21,084 nt of DNA from Bacteroidales bacterium (GTDB lineage Bacteria > Bacteroidota > Bacteroidia > Bacteroidales > UBA3663): contig JAGBQS010000010.1 in NCBI GenBank assembly GCA_017632695.1, forward strand, positions 1-21,084, given 5' to 3'. The notes under the pieces are model-generated. The model worked only from the letters and a program-made list of their open reading frames with translations. It ran no database searches and was not told the origin of the DNA. Shown here one piece after another: positions 8,593-17,409 of the stretch. A program made the translations under genes and the position numbers. Numbering within the stretch: the stretch's first letter is position 1; the number at the start of each line of letters is the position of its first letter.

Positions 8593-10344
8593 TCAGTTAT
8601 CGGTTGCATCCGAACCGTTTTCAATATGTGGTTGGAAGATGATACAGTCAATGAACATAGTATTGTTATAGGTATTGGTTTCCTTTGAGCCGATATTGTT
8701 GGTAATCTTCACGCGTGTGGTAACCTTGTTCTGGGCGTAGTTGCAAGTCGGGAACGACATGGTACACAACTTGATGGTGTCGACCAGATTCGGATTGTTG
8801 ATGAAAGCGCGGGTAGCAGCGGCATTCGGGTTCAGATTACAGTCAAACAGGAAAGGATGTTGGGTTGCCGAGTTGGCTTCCTGTGTATAGTAACCTGGAG
8901 TCGATTTGTCAAACGAATAGCGGTGTCTTGAATCAACCTTGTATTGCTCTCCGTTGGTGCCGGTATACTGGATTTCGGCCAGGAACTTCACGGAACGGAG
9001 CAGACGCTTGCCCTCTACCGTCGTCGGATCGATGTTGGTGTAGTAAACCGATTTCGGCAGCATGACTACGCTTACATCGTAGGTTCCGGAAAGCACATCC
9101 GGAATTTCGTAGGTAACATAGTATGCGTCGGTACCGGTTGTCGGCGAGAGTGACAGGTAGCCGTTCGAAATGGTATCGGCCGAAACAAAGCGCGGCTGGA
9201 TGGTCAGTACCTTATTATTACCGGGTTCTACCGCCTCGTAATAACGGCCTTCGGCTTCGGTCTTGATCGGAATGAAATACGATTTCTCCTTGGCAAAAGG
9301 CCAGGTGTTCATTTCGTAAATCGAACCGTTGGCGCACACCATGGAGTCGGCAATATACGAGAACAGACCTTTGTCGGCAAGCGGATTGTAGAAAACGTGG
9401 TACTTGCCGGCATCGCGTCGGTTGTAGCTTGTGCTGATAATTGAGTCAGCCAGACCGCGCTGGATGCGTGGGTTGAAAATCAGGTCCTGCATCAGAGCGT
9501 AGTGGCTCCAGTAGTTGTGAATGGAGTCGGCCTTGTTGATGCTGCCGTAATTATAGTAGGTCTTGGCCTCGGCATAAAGCGAGTCCCAGAGAGCCTGCGA
9601 CGGAACAAACATCCAGTAGGTCGAATCCTCGCGCTCAATGTAACCGTAACGGTCTAACAGCTCATTTCTGGCATAGAATACCGAGTCGACATAGACGGTC
9701 TTTCCGTCAACGATTCCCATAGCCAGCGACTGAGTCTCGTCGAACTCGTCGATCTGGTATGAGTGGAGGAAAGATCCCAGGTGCTGATACTTGTCCAGCG
9801 AAATCATGGCTTCGTAAATATTGTAGTAGTACGAAACCGGGCTCTTCAGAATATGGAGAACACCATTGGCGGTAGCGATGTTGGCTTTGTTGATGTCAAC
9901 TTCGCCGAACGATCCGTTTTCCATATTCAGTTTCTTTGAGTTCAGCATCTTGATGGTGGATTCCTTGCCGTTTTCCGAATGGGCGTAACGTGCAATGTGG
10001 TTCTTCAGGAAGTGAAGTTCCACCAGCGAGTCGCCAGAGTTGGTCCGGCACAGTTGGAGCAGTGAGTCTTTGTTGAACGAACCGTTAACCGGAGCCCAGA
10101 CCGTAAAGAACTGGCCTTCGCTCAGCATCTCGCTGTAATGGATGCTTGTGATGCGGTTGTTGGCAAACAATCTTACGGAGTCCAGAATCTCGCAGAAGTC
10201 GCTCAATTCCGGTTGTTCTCCGATTACTTCGTAGAGGTTGGCATTGCCATAAGGCGTGTCGGCCGTCTGATCGTAATGATCTTTCCAGTCATCCTGACAG
10301 GCAACCAATGCCAAGCCGAATATTAGGTAACAAAGTTTTTTCAT
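8593..10344 (-). CDS. FAS1 (fasciclin) domain lipoprotein, 583 residues
   Basis: Seen: a signal peptide with the lipobox LVAC (Cys16), so probably an outer-membrane lipoprotein. Two FAS1-like domains follow, about residues 36-168 (NANLYEVIGEQPELSDFCEI, FTVWAPVNGSF, ATANGVLHILKSPV) and 174-358 (YYNIYEAMISLDKYQHLGSF, YWMFVPSQALWD, GSIYEMNTWPF). Residues about 375-575 are a beta-rich region ending in MFIDCIIFQPH, like the last strand of a jelly-roll carbohydrate-binding fold. The neighbouring 654-residue protein has the same plan, and both share a DAGKY motif, so they look like diverged paralogues. Known of the family: FAS1 domains mediate adhesion. Inferred: it acts as a surface glycan-binding protein in place of SusE/SusF-type proteins. 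No enzyme motif is seen. Confidence 0.88.
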   Translation of the reverse strand: MKKLCYLIFGLALVACQDDWKDHYDQTADTPYGNANLYEVIGEQPELSDFCEILDSVRLFANNRITSIHYSEMLSEGQFFTVWAPVNGSFNKDSLLQLCRTNSGDSLVELHFLKNHIARYAHSENGKESTIKMLNSKKLNMENGSFGEVDINKANIATANGVLHILKSPVSYYYNIYEAMISLDKYQHLGSFLHSYQIDEFDETQSLAMGIVDGKTVYVDSVFYARNELLDRYGYIEREDSTYWMFVPSQALWDSLYAEAKTYYNYGSINKADSIHNYWSHYALMQDLIFNPRIQRGLADSIISTSYNRRDAGKYHVFYNPLADKGLFSYIADSMVCANGSIYEMNTWPFAKEKSYFIPIKTEAEGRYYEAVEPGNNKVLTIQPRFVSADTISNGYLSLSPTTGTDAYYVTYEIPDVLSGTYDVSVVMLPKSVYYTNIDPTTVEGKRLLRSVKFLAEIQYTGTNGEQYKVDSRHRYSFDKSTPGYYTQEANSATQHPFLFDCNLNPNAAATRAFINNPNLVDTIKLCTMSFPTCNYAQNKVTTRVKITNNIGSKETNTYNNTMFIDCIIFQPHIENGSDATDN

Positions 10345-10392
10345 TTTCTTAAACTTAAATCGTGATATCGTGGTAACGAAAAACTCAAGAGA

Positions 10393-12357
10393 TTAGTGCC
10401 TGTCTTCGGCTACGGTTCCCTCGTAAACACTCTTAGGTACGAGTTCGATATAGTCAAGACTCATCTCGGCTTGGTTGTCCAATACCTGACGGAGGCGGAT
10501 GTAGTAGTCATGCTCTTCCTCCAGATACTTGGTAGCCAGGATTCGGCGGATACACTGAACGGCATCTCGCGGAACATCGCCGCTCGGGAAGGTGAACGAG
10601 TCGTAGGCCTTCATGTATCCGTTGTTGCGTAGGGCCTTGTCGTTGGCCTCGATGGCTTCTTCCGTTACCAACTCGGCGTCCGACTGCCAGCCATAGCTGG
10701 TAGCATACTTACGCAAGTCAACCGGGATACCGCAAGGAATGTCGCCTGTCAGGTTGTCATCCAGATAAACCTGTACGACGGTTCGGTTCACACCCGAAAC
10801 ATAACCCAGACGGATCTCGTAGGTCTGTCCTGCAGGTACGGGCGGGATTCGGAACTTGATGTCGAAGTTATCCAGACATGCACACATGTCAGCTTCCCAC
10901 GAGTTGCACCAGAAACGGTTGTGAACGCCGAAGAAAGTGTCTTCCGAGAAGATGAAGTTCTTGGTGAATCCGGGCTTGAAACCTGTCATCAGGTGGGTAA
11001 TACCGTCACCGAATGAGCTTGGGTTGATGTTACGGGCACCGGCATTCATGAAGTCAGGGCTCAGTGTCGTGGCATCAATTCGCATACGGATGTTCAGTAC
11101 CTTATCGATGGTTTCCTCCTTATTATAGGTCAGGACGCGGTCGATGTAGTAATAGATACCGTTAGGAGAGTCGCTGTAGTTGTTATAGATCGCCTTCGAT
11201 TCAGACGGGCTCAGGATCTTCGAGCCTACTACGTTGTATCGGATACCTACACCGCGGCGGTTGATGTACTTGTTACCGGCAGCGTCGCAGATTTTCATAA
11301 TAGTGTACGGACACAGGGTTTCGTAGAACTCCTGGATATCCTGCAGGTTCGTCAGGAAGTACTGGCGGCAGTTGAACACGGCCTCGCTGACGGTCATCTC
11401 ACTGTACGAAGCATAGCGGTCCAGAATATGGTAAGCCACAAATCGGTTCAGCGGGTTCCGGCGGTTGGTCGGATCGTCGTCATACTTGCCGGCATCCTTC
11501 GGGTAGGTATTGTCATACACCTTCTTGGCATAGGCGGTAAGTTCTTCCAGATTGTGAATGTTCGCCTGGTTGAAGACTTCGTCCGTTTCGGCAAATATCG
11601 TGAACTTCCTGATACGTTGTGACGGGTAGCGCCAGAAAACGTTGTTGTTACCGAAAGTGCGGTGGTGCTGCGACGAAGAGTTGACCGACGAAGAGTCGGG
11701 CGAAACGGTGTATTTCTCGTCAATGTAAGCTTCCAGCGAGTCTGCCAGACCGGTTGCAATCAGGGCCTGTCCGAAAATGGAGAGGTTCGGGTCATTGCAA
11801 ACCAGCTCGCCGATCAGAACCGACGAAGACTGAAGCACTTCGTTCACCACATGAACTACGCCATTCTCTACAGAGTCATCGCGGACAATCATCTCTGCAC
11901 CGTTGATGCGGTACACAACGTTTCCGCTGTTGCTCGAAGTGTCGCAGGTCAGGGTGAGGTAACGTTCGTTCATGTTCGTTGACGGCAGAGAGCCTTCGCC
12001 CAGGTCGGTGGTAAAGTAAGCCGATTTCAGCAAATGGGTCCACGCCAGGGTGTCGCATTCGGCATCGTTCAGGTCGTCAACCGTCTGCAGTCCGTGTTCC
12101 TTGAGGTACTTCTCAATAGCTTCGTTGGTTGGAGCGAAACAAGTAAAAGTACCATACGTTGAAAGCAGATCCCACAGTTCTGCACGTTCCAGAATACCGA
12201 TGAACTCTGAGAAGTTCTCGTTGCGGTTCTGGAGATAGTCGGTCACCATCTCACCGGTAAAGGTATAGTAGGAATCACCTTCCGGGTCGTTATCAACACA
12301 GTTGGTAAACGACAGGGTCATCGAGAGGGATAACAGGATATAAAATAACTTTTTCAT
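10393..12357 (-). CDS. FAS1 (fasciclin) domain lipoprotein, 654 residues
   Basis: Seen: a signal peptide with the lipobox SFTNC (Cys20). FAS1-like domain 1 spans about residues 36-178 (NFSEFIGILERAELWDLLS, FTCFAPTNEAIEKYL, NGVVHVVNEVL) and domain 2 about 180-412 (LSIFGQALIATGLADSLEAY, FTIFAETDEVF, GIYYYIDRVLTY). The second domain carries a long insertion between its halves. A C-terminal beta-rich domain (about 415-645) ends in MSLDYIELVPKSV, typical of the last strand of a galactose-binding-like or CBM jelly roll. The ATG at 12357 is 9 bp after the SusD-1 stop. This is the position where SusE/SusF-type surface glycan-binding lipoproteins usually sit, which supports a similar role. The ligand is unknown. 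Confidence 0.88.
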   Translation of the reverse strand: MKKLFYILLSLSMTLSFTNCVDNDPEGDSYYTFTGEMVTDYLQNRNENFSEFIGILERAELWDLLSTYGTFTCFAPTNEAIEKYLKEHGLQTVDDLNDAECDTLAWTHLLKSAYFTTDLGEGSLPSTNMNERYLTLTCDTSSNSGNVVYRINGAEMIVRDDSVENGVVHVVNEVLQSSSVLIGELVCNDPNLSIFGQALIATGLADSLEAYIDEKYTVSPDSSSVNSSSQHHRTFGNNNVFWRYPSQRIRKFTIFAETDEVFNQANIHNLEELTAYAKKVYDNTYPKDAGKYDDDPTNRRNPLNRFVAYHILDRYASYSEMTVSEAVFNCRQYFLTNLQDIQEFYETLCPYTIMKICDAAGNKYINRRGVGIRYNVVGSKILSPSESKAIYNNYSDSPNGIYYYIDRVLTYNKEETIDKVLNIRMRIDATTLSPDFMNAGARNINPSSFGDGITHLMTGFKPGFTKNFIFSEDTFFGVHNRFWCNSWEADMCACLDNFDIKFRIPPVPAGQTYEIRLGYVSGVNRTVVQVYLDDNLTGDIPCGIPVDLRKYATSYGWQSDAELVTEEAIEANDKALRNNGYMKAYDSFTFPSGDVPRDAVQCIRRILATKYLEEEHDYYIRLRQVLDNQAEMSLDYIELVPKSVYEGTVAEDRH

Positions 12358-12366
12358 AGCAGTTCT

Positions 12367-14043
12367 TTACTTTTCGCTGGTTTCAGATGTGATATATGCC
12401 GCATTTTGGGTAAGGTTCGGGTTGGCATCCAGTTCTCTCTTGGCATACGGCCAGAACAAGGCATCCTGAGATGCGAGCTTTACGCGGGTGGCACTCTGCT
12501 TTTCGCGCTGCTTGCCGATAACGGCCTCAACCAATGCTGTGTTGTTGCCGGTGCGGAGGCTGTAGCGAACCAGATCGAACCAGCGCTTACCCTCGAACAT
12601 CAGTTCGCGATGGCGCTCGTCGAGTACCAACTGACGCATCAGGGCTTTGCCCATGTAGTCGTCTTTCTTCAGACAGTCTGAACTGGTTGCATTCAGATTG
12701 TTGGCACGGTTATAAACGGCCGAAATCAGCTCGAAGGCATCATCCAGCTGCTCTGTGCTGCCCAATTCAATTTCTGCCTCAGCCTTCATCAGCATTATGT
12801 CTGTCAGACGGTACAGAATCCAGTTGGCAAAATTGGTAGAGCGCAGCGACTGTGAAACGGTCGGAGCCGTTCCGGAAGTGCGGCTCGGAGTAATCTGTAC
12901 CATCTGGCGCAGGTATTTGCGGATGGCATACTGAGAACCCATATCCTGGATGTACTCGGCAGCACGGTAGTCGGTTGCCTTGAAGGTGGTACCGGTTCCT
13001 TCGTAAACGCCTGTCATCAGCTCGGCGTAAGCGCAGCAGTTGCCCACCTGCGATGACGTGCCGTAGAAGGTGCTGACCAGACTGTTGGCCTGTGACTGGT
13101 TGTTCTCGAAGTACAGTTCCATAATCGACTCGAACGAGTTGCCGGTTCCGAAAATTTCGTTGTATGCCGAGCCCACGGTATTGCCGCTTGGCTGTTCCAT
13201 CAGCAACGGATATTTGTCGAAGTACAGATCGATGTCGGCTGCTTCTTCAGGATATTCGGCCTTCAATTCCTCATAGCGTTCCATCTTGTAGTCCATGACC
13301 AGGTCGCAGTAGTCGATGCACTTCTGGTAATCCTGCTTCCAGAGGTAAAGGTCGGCCAGCAGGGCATACATGGCACAGGTGGTGATACGGCTGGTGTTGG
13401 CTGCCGTACCGGTTGAAACCTCTTCCGGGTAAAGCTTGAGGGCATCGTTTTTAACGGCCTCCATATCGGCAATCAGTGTGTCGATAAGCGTATAGAACGG
13501 AGTCGGTTTCAGGCGATAGTCACCTTCAATGTCATTGTCGTTCAATGAAGGCTTGGTCGAATAGGGAACATCGCGGAAAGTACGCAGCAGGGTGAAGTAG
13601 CAGAATGTTCTGATCCAGGTTGCTTCGGCAATATTGGCTTTCATTTCGCTTTCCGTATAGTTCGGATCCTTTTCCACAACTTGCGGGGCAAAATAAATCA
13701 CAGTATTGCATCGGTTGATAACCTGATAGATGCTTTGCCACTGGACATAGGCGTTGGTTTCCAGAATATTTTCGGCAAGAATCTGCTGGAAGGCGTAGGT
13801 AGTCGAGGTCGAGGTTGTGATGTTGTCCGATCTCATTTCGCCCCAGACAAACAGTCTCTGCATGAAATCGTCGGCTTCCATACCGGAATAGCAGGAGTAG
13901 ATGACGCTCTCAACGTCGGTCTTCTCTGTCCAGTAGTTGTCGGCAACGATCTCATTGAGCGGTTTAACTTCCAGGAAGTCGTCGCAGCTGGTTCCGAGTG
14001 AAAGACCAGCTAACAATGAAATGTATAATAATGATTTCTTCAT
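12367..14043 (-). CDS. SusD/RagB-like outer-membrane glycan-binding lipoprotein 1
   Basis: A 558-residue canonical SusD-family lipoprotein, partner of SusC-1. Seen: the lipobox LGTSC (Cys20), followed by the classic CDDFLEVKPLNEIVADNYWT start of the mature protein; SusD N-terminal helices (WQSIYQVINRCNTVIYF, then ATWIRTFCYFTLLRTFRDVP); and the C-terminal signature (LTDIMLMKAEAEIELG, then LDERHRELMFEGKRWFDLVR). The length is normal. It starts 24 bp after the SusC-1 stop. Known of the family: the protein forms a lid on the SusC barrel and binds the glycan at the cell surface. Its sequence is much closer to the family consensus than SusD-2. Confidence 0.96.
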   Translation of the reverse strand: MKKSLLYISLLAGLSLGTSCDDFLEVKPLNEIVADNYWTEKTDVESVIYSCYSGMEADDFMQRLFVWGEMRSDNITTSTSTTYAFQQILAENILETNAYVQWQSIYQVINRCNTVIYFAPQVVEKDPNYTESEMKANIAEATWIRTFCYFTLLRTFRDVPYSTKPSLNDNDIEGDYRLKPTPFYTLIDTLIADMEAVKNDALKLYPEEVSTGTAANTSRITTCAMYALLADLYLWKQDYQKCIDYCDLVMDYKMERYEELKAEYPEEAADIDLYFDKYPLLMEQPSGNTVGSAYNEIFGTGNSFESIMELYFENNQSQANSLVSTFYGTSSQVGNCCAYAELMTGVYEGTGTTFKATDYRAAEYIQDMGSQYAIRKYLRQMVQITPSRTSGTAPTVSQSLRSTNFANWILYRLTDIMLMKAEAEIELGSTEQLDDAFELISAVYNRANNLNATSSDCLKKDDYMGKALMRQLVLDERHRELMFEGKRWFDLVRYSLRTGNNTALVEAVIGKQREKQSATRVKLASQDALFWPYAKRELDANPNLTQNAAYITSETSEK

Positions 14044-14067
14044 AACTTTCAGCTTTTATCTTTCAAC

Positions 14068-17000
14068 TTAGAATTGTATGGTTGCGCCTGCTGAGAAGCT
14101 CCGTGCACGCGGAGTCTTGGCATTATCGTATACAACGCCGTAACCGCCGTAGTTAACTTCCGGGTCGGCACCTGAATACTTGGTAAGGCAGAATACATTC
14201 GAACCCGAAATGAAGAAGCTGACCTGACTCAGGCCCCATCTCTTGGTAATCTTCGGATCAATTGAATAGTTCAGGCTTGAGTAATTCAGTCGCAGGAAGG
14301 AGCCGTCCTCCACGAAGCGGTCCGAACCCAGGTAGTTGTAGCCGTACTGGTATGCTGCACGAGGAATCTCGGTAATATCGCCTTCCACGCGCCAGCGCCA
14401 GTTTACAGCCCTCGACTGGTTGTTGTTGTTATACATCGATTCGGCCGACATGCGGGCGCTGTTGATGATCTTGTTGCCGTAACGGAAGTTGAACTGGTTA
14501 TTCCAACTCAGACGTCCCCACGAAATCTTGAAGCCGAAACCGCCCGTCAGCTTAGGCAGTGAAGAACCTAAGTAAACGATATCGAGCTCGTTGATGTTAC
14601 CGTCGTGATTGATATCCTCATAGATGGCATCACCGCCGGTAAACTTATATTCCGAAGAGGTTCCGTAGGCAAAATACATCGGTTTGGTGGCACCGTTTTC
14701 ATCCAGAACAACCTGGCCTTCGGCATTGCGTACCACAGGTGCATTCGGACCGCTTACGCCCTGAACTTCCTCAGGAGTGTAGGTCGAATACTGGTAAACA
14801 CCCTTGTAGCGGAATCCGTAAATGGAACCGAAGGCGTTGTTCAGCTGAACGCGGGTCAGGTAACTGCCGTTGTTGTAGTTGAAATCACCGTTCAGGCTTT
14901 CGAGGATGGTCTTGTCCATCTTAACCAGCTCGTTCTTGTTGTTGGCAAACGTGAGGTTCAGATCCAGACCCCATTTGTTCTTCTTGCTGCCCCACTTGAT
15001 GAGCTTGTTGGTGTTAACGTTCAATTCCCAGCCCACGTTGTTCATGTCGCCGGCATTCTTGTAGGTAAGTGAACCGAAGCCTGACGATCCCGGAATCTGG
15101 TAGTTCATCATCAGCAGGTCGCTGGTCTTCTGTTTATAGACGTTCACGTCGGCAGTGATCTTGTCGTTCAGGAAACCGAGGTCAATACCGATGTTGTACG
15201 ATTCCTTCTCTTCCCACTTCAGACTGTTCAGAGCGATATTCGAAGGATAAATGGCCGTATGGTTCATGTATCCGCTGGTGTTGGCATACTTGGCAAAGAA
15301 GAGGTTCTCCTGCATCGGCTGGTTACCTACAATACCCCAACCCGGACGGATTGACAACATGGAAAGCCATTTGTCCGACCAGTCCATAAACGGTTCGTCG
15401 CTGATGTTCCAGCGGAACGAAACGCCGGGGAAGTTGCCCCAACGGCTATCCTTGCCGAATTTGGTCGAACCGTCACGACGGTAGGTAAGATCCACAATGT
15501 AGCGGCCTTTGTAGGCATAGTGCAACGAAGCAGTCAGGTAAAGGCTCTTCCACTCGGAGGCCGAAGTGCTGAAGTCCGATCCGATTACGCCGTCAGCTGT
15601 AGGAGAACTGATGCCGGAAGGCAGACCGTAAACGCTCTGAGACTGTCCGCGGGATTCGCCGGAAGTCAGCTGGAAGCGACCCATCGCCATGAGCGAATGA
15701 TCGGTGTTGCTGAATACCGGAGTAAAGGTGAGCGTGTGGGTGGTTGTAACGGCAAACGACTTGTACGAGTTGTTATAGGCCCGGTTGTTGTTCGTGTCCG
15801 ACCAGTCCTTGCTTACCAGACTTGTCGGGTAGAACGTGTCGTTGTACTTATTGAAGATCGAGAAGTTGATCTTGCCGTCGTATTTCAGTCGGGTTTCATC
15901 GTAATCAATGCCAAGCAGGTCATACTGAAGGATGAATTCCGGCTGGATGTTAAAGGTCTTCTCGTTGTTTTTGGCTTCTTTGGCCAGGGCAACGGGGTTC
16001 GGGTAGATCTTCTGATCGTTGTCGAACTGCGATGAAGCCGAATTCTTCACATGGTAGAACTCGCCGGTCGATCCGTTTTCATCCTCCTCGTAAACTGCCA
16101 GGTTCGGCATCTTTACGTAGGCGAGAGCCAACAGACTGTAGCGGTTGTTGTTAAGGGTAGGCTCGTAGTTCTTATTGTTGTTCGTGTAGGTGAAGTTGAA
16201 GTTGGTGGTCACCTTGATACGGTTTGAGATGAAGTAATCCAAAGCCGTACGTGAGGTGAAGCGGTCCAGAACCTGTTCGATGACCGAGCCTGTCTGGTGA
16301 TCATAACCTGCTGATACGCGGAAGTTGGCCTTTTCGCCACCGCCGGTCAGACTGAGGAAGTGCTTCTGTTCCAGACCGACCTGTGTAACTTCGTCAATCC
16401 AATCCGTGTTGTTGTCGTACATGCGCCATTCGCTGAACTGGGCATCCGAGTGCAGATAGGAGATTTCCTCGATGGCTGCTGCATCGTCCGACAGACGCGG
16501 GTTGAAGTAGGCTTCCTTCAGGTACATGGTGTACTGACCGCCGTTCATCATCTTGGTGCCGGTCGGCTGGTAGGTGACGTTGGCACGATAGGTATAGGTT
16601 ACCTTTGTGGCACCGCGTGAACCGCGCTTTGTCTTGATTTCAATAACACCGTTGGCACCCTGTGAACCCCAGATAGCGGTAGCGGCGGCATCTTTCAGAA
16701 CGGTGATGCTCTCGATATCCTCCGGGTTTACCTGCAGCAGTTCTGCGAACTTGTCTTCGGTTGCATTGGCAAAGTCGAAGTCCTTGTTGTAGTCGGACTC
16801 GAATACGTTGCCGTCCACAACTACCAGCGGTTCTGTGTTGCCGTTAATGGAGCTTACACCACGCAGACGCATAGAGGTTCCGGCACCCAGGTTACCGCTC
16901 GAAAGCACGATGTCCAAACCTGCAATACGGCCCTGGAGGGCTTCGTCGATGGTGGTGATAGGCATACCTTCAAACTCCTGAGCCGAAATGGTCTGCGAAG

Positions 17001-17394
17001 CCTGCGAAACCTCAGTCTGCGGAATGTCGAGACCGGAAGTCTGTGTACGGCGCTTCTGCGAAACCACTACTTCCTGAAGCTCATGGTTGTCCTGCTCCAG
17101 TTGAATCTTGTATGTCAGACCCTTGATCGGAATGATCTTGGTCTTCATACCTATATATGTAATCTTCAGTCGGTCCTGAGGATTACGGATGGCAAACGAG
17201 AAGTTACCGTTGATATCGGTAATGCCCGAAGCCATGACACGGTCATCCTTGTTGATTTCCACAACGTGTACGCCGGCCAACACATCGAAGTCATCGGAGA
17301 TGGTACCCGAAATCACGTCGCCAGCCTGCTGTGCCCATGTAGTCAGGCACGTAACACTTGCAAATACAAAAGATAAAATATATTTCTTATTCAT
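14068..17394 (-). CDS. SusC/RagA-like TonB-dependent outer-membrane transporter 1
   Basis: A 1108-residue TonB-linked transporter that imports oligosaccharides captured by SusD-1. Seen: a signal peptide ending near TWAQQ (residue 22); a carboxypeptidase-regulatory-like domain (about 25-100: GVHVVEINKDD, DINGNFSFAI); a TonB-box-like ELQEVVVSQKR (about 105-115); a plug (about 130-255) with the canonical LRGVSSINGNTEPLVVVDG and VLKDAAATAIWGSQGANGV motifs; and a barrel with RFVEDGSFLRLNYSSLNY near the end and a C-terminal phenylalanine (SAGATIQF), as needed for Bam-dependent assembly. The ATG at 17394 lies 15 bp after the stop of the four-FAS1 gene. All motifs needed for function appear present. 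Confidence 0.96.
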   Translation of the reverse strand: MNKKYILSFVFASVTCLTTWAQQAGDVISGTISDDFDVLAGVHVVEINKDDRVMASGITDINGNFSFAIRNPQDRLKITYIGMKTKIIPIKGLTYKIQLEQDNHELQEVVVSQKRRTQTSGLDIPQTEVSQASQTISAQEFEGMPITTIDEALQGRIAGLDIVLSSGNLGAGTSMRLRGVSSINGNTEPLVVVDGNVFESDYNKDFDFANATEDKFAELLQVNPEDIESITVLKDAAATAIWGSQGANGVIEIKTKRGSRGATKVTYTYRANVTYQPTGTKMMNGGQYTMYLKEAYFNPRLSDDAAAIEEISYLHSDAQFSEWRMYDNNTDWIDEVTQVGLEQKHFLSLTGGGEKANFRVSAGYDHQTGSVIEQVLDRFTSRTALDYFISNRIKVTTNFNFTYTNNNKNYEPTLNNNRYSLLALAYVKMPNLAVYEEDENGSTGEFYHVKNSASSQFDNDQKIYPNPVALAKEAKNNEKTFNIQPEFILQYDLLGIDYDETRLKYDGKINFSIFNKYNDTFYPTSLVSKDWSDTNNNRAYNNSYKSFAVTTTHTLTFTPVFSNTDHSLMAMGRFQLTSGESRGQSQSVYGLPSGISSPTADGVIGSDFSTSASEWKSLYLTASLHYAYKGRYIVDLTYRRDGSTKFGKDSRWGNFPGVSFRWNISDEPFMDWSDKWLSMLSIRPGWGIVGNQPMQENLFFAKYANTSGYMNHTAIYPSNIALNSLKWEEKESYNIGIDLGFLNDKITADVNVYKQKTSDLLMMNYQIPGSSGFGSLTYKNAGDMNNVGWELNVNTNKLIKWGSKKNKWGLDLNLTFANNKNELVKMDKTILESLNGDFNYNNGSYLTRVQLNNAFGSIYGFRYKGVYQYSTYTPEEVQGVSGPNAPVVRNAEGQVVLDENGATKPMYFAYGTSSEYKFTGGDAIYEDINHDGNINELDIVYLGSSLPKLTGGFGFKISWGRLSWNNQFNFRYGNKIINSARMSAESMYNNNNQSRAVNWRWRVEGDITEIPRAAYQYGYNYLGSDRFVEDGSFLRLNYSSLNYSIDPKITKRWGLSQVSFFISGSNVFCLTKYSGADPEVNYGGYGVVYDNAKTPRARSFSAGATIQF

Positions 17395-17409
17395 GATGTC
17401 TGTCTTATT

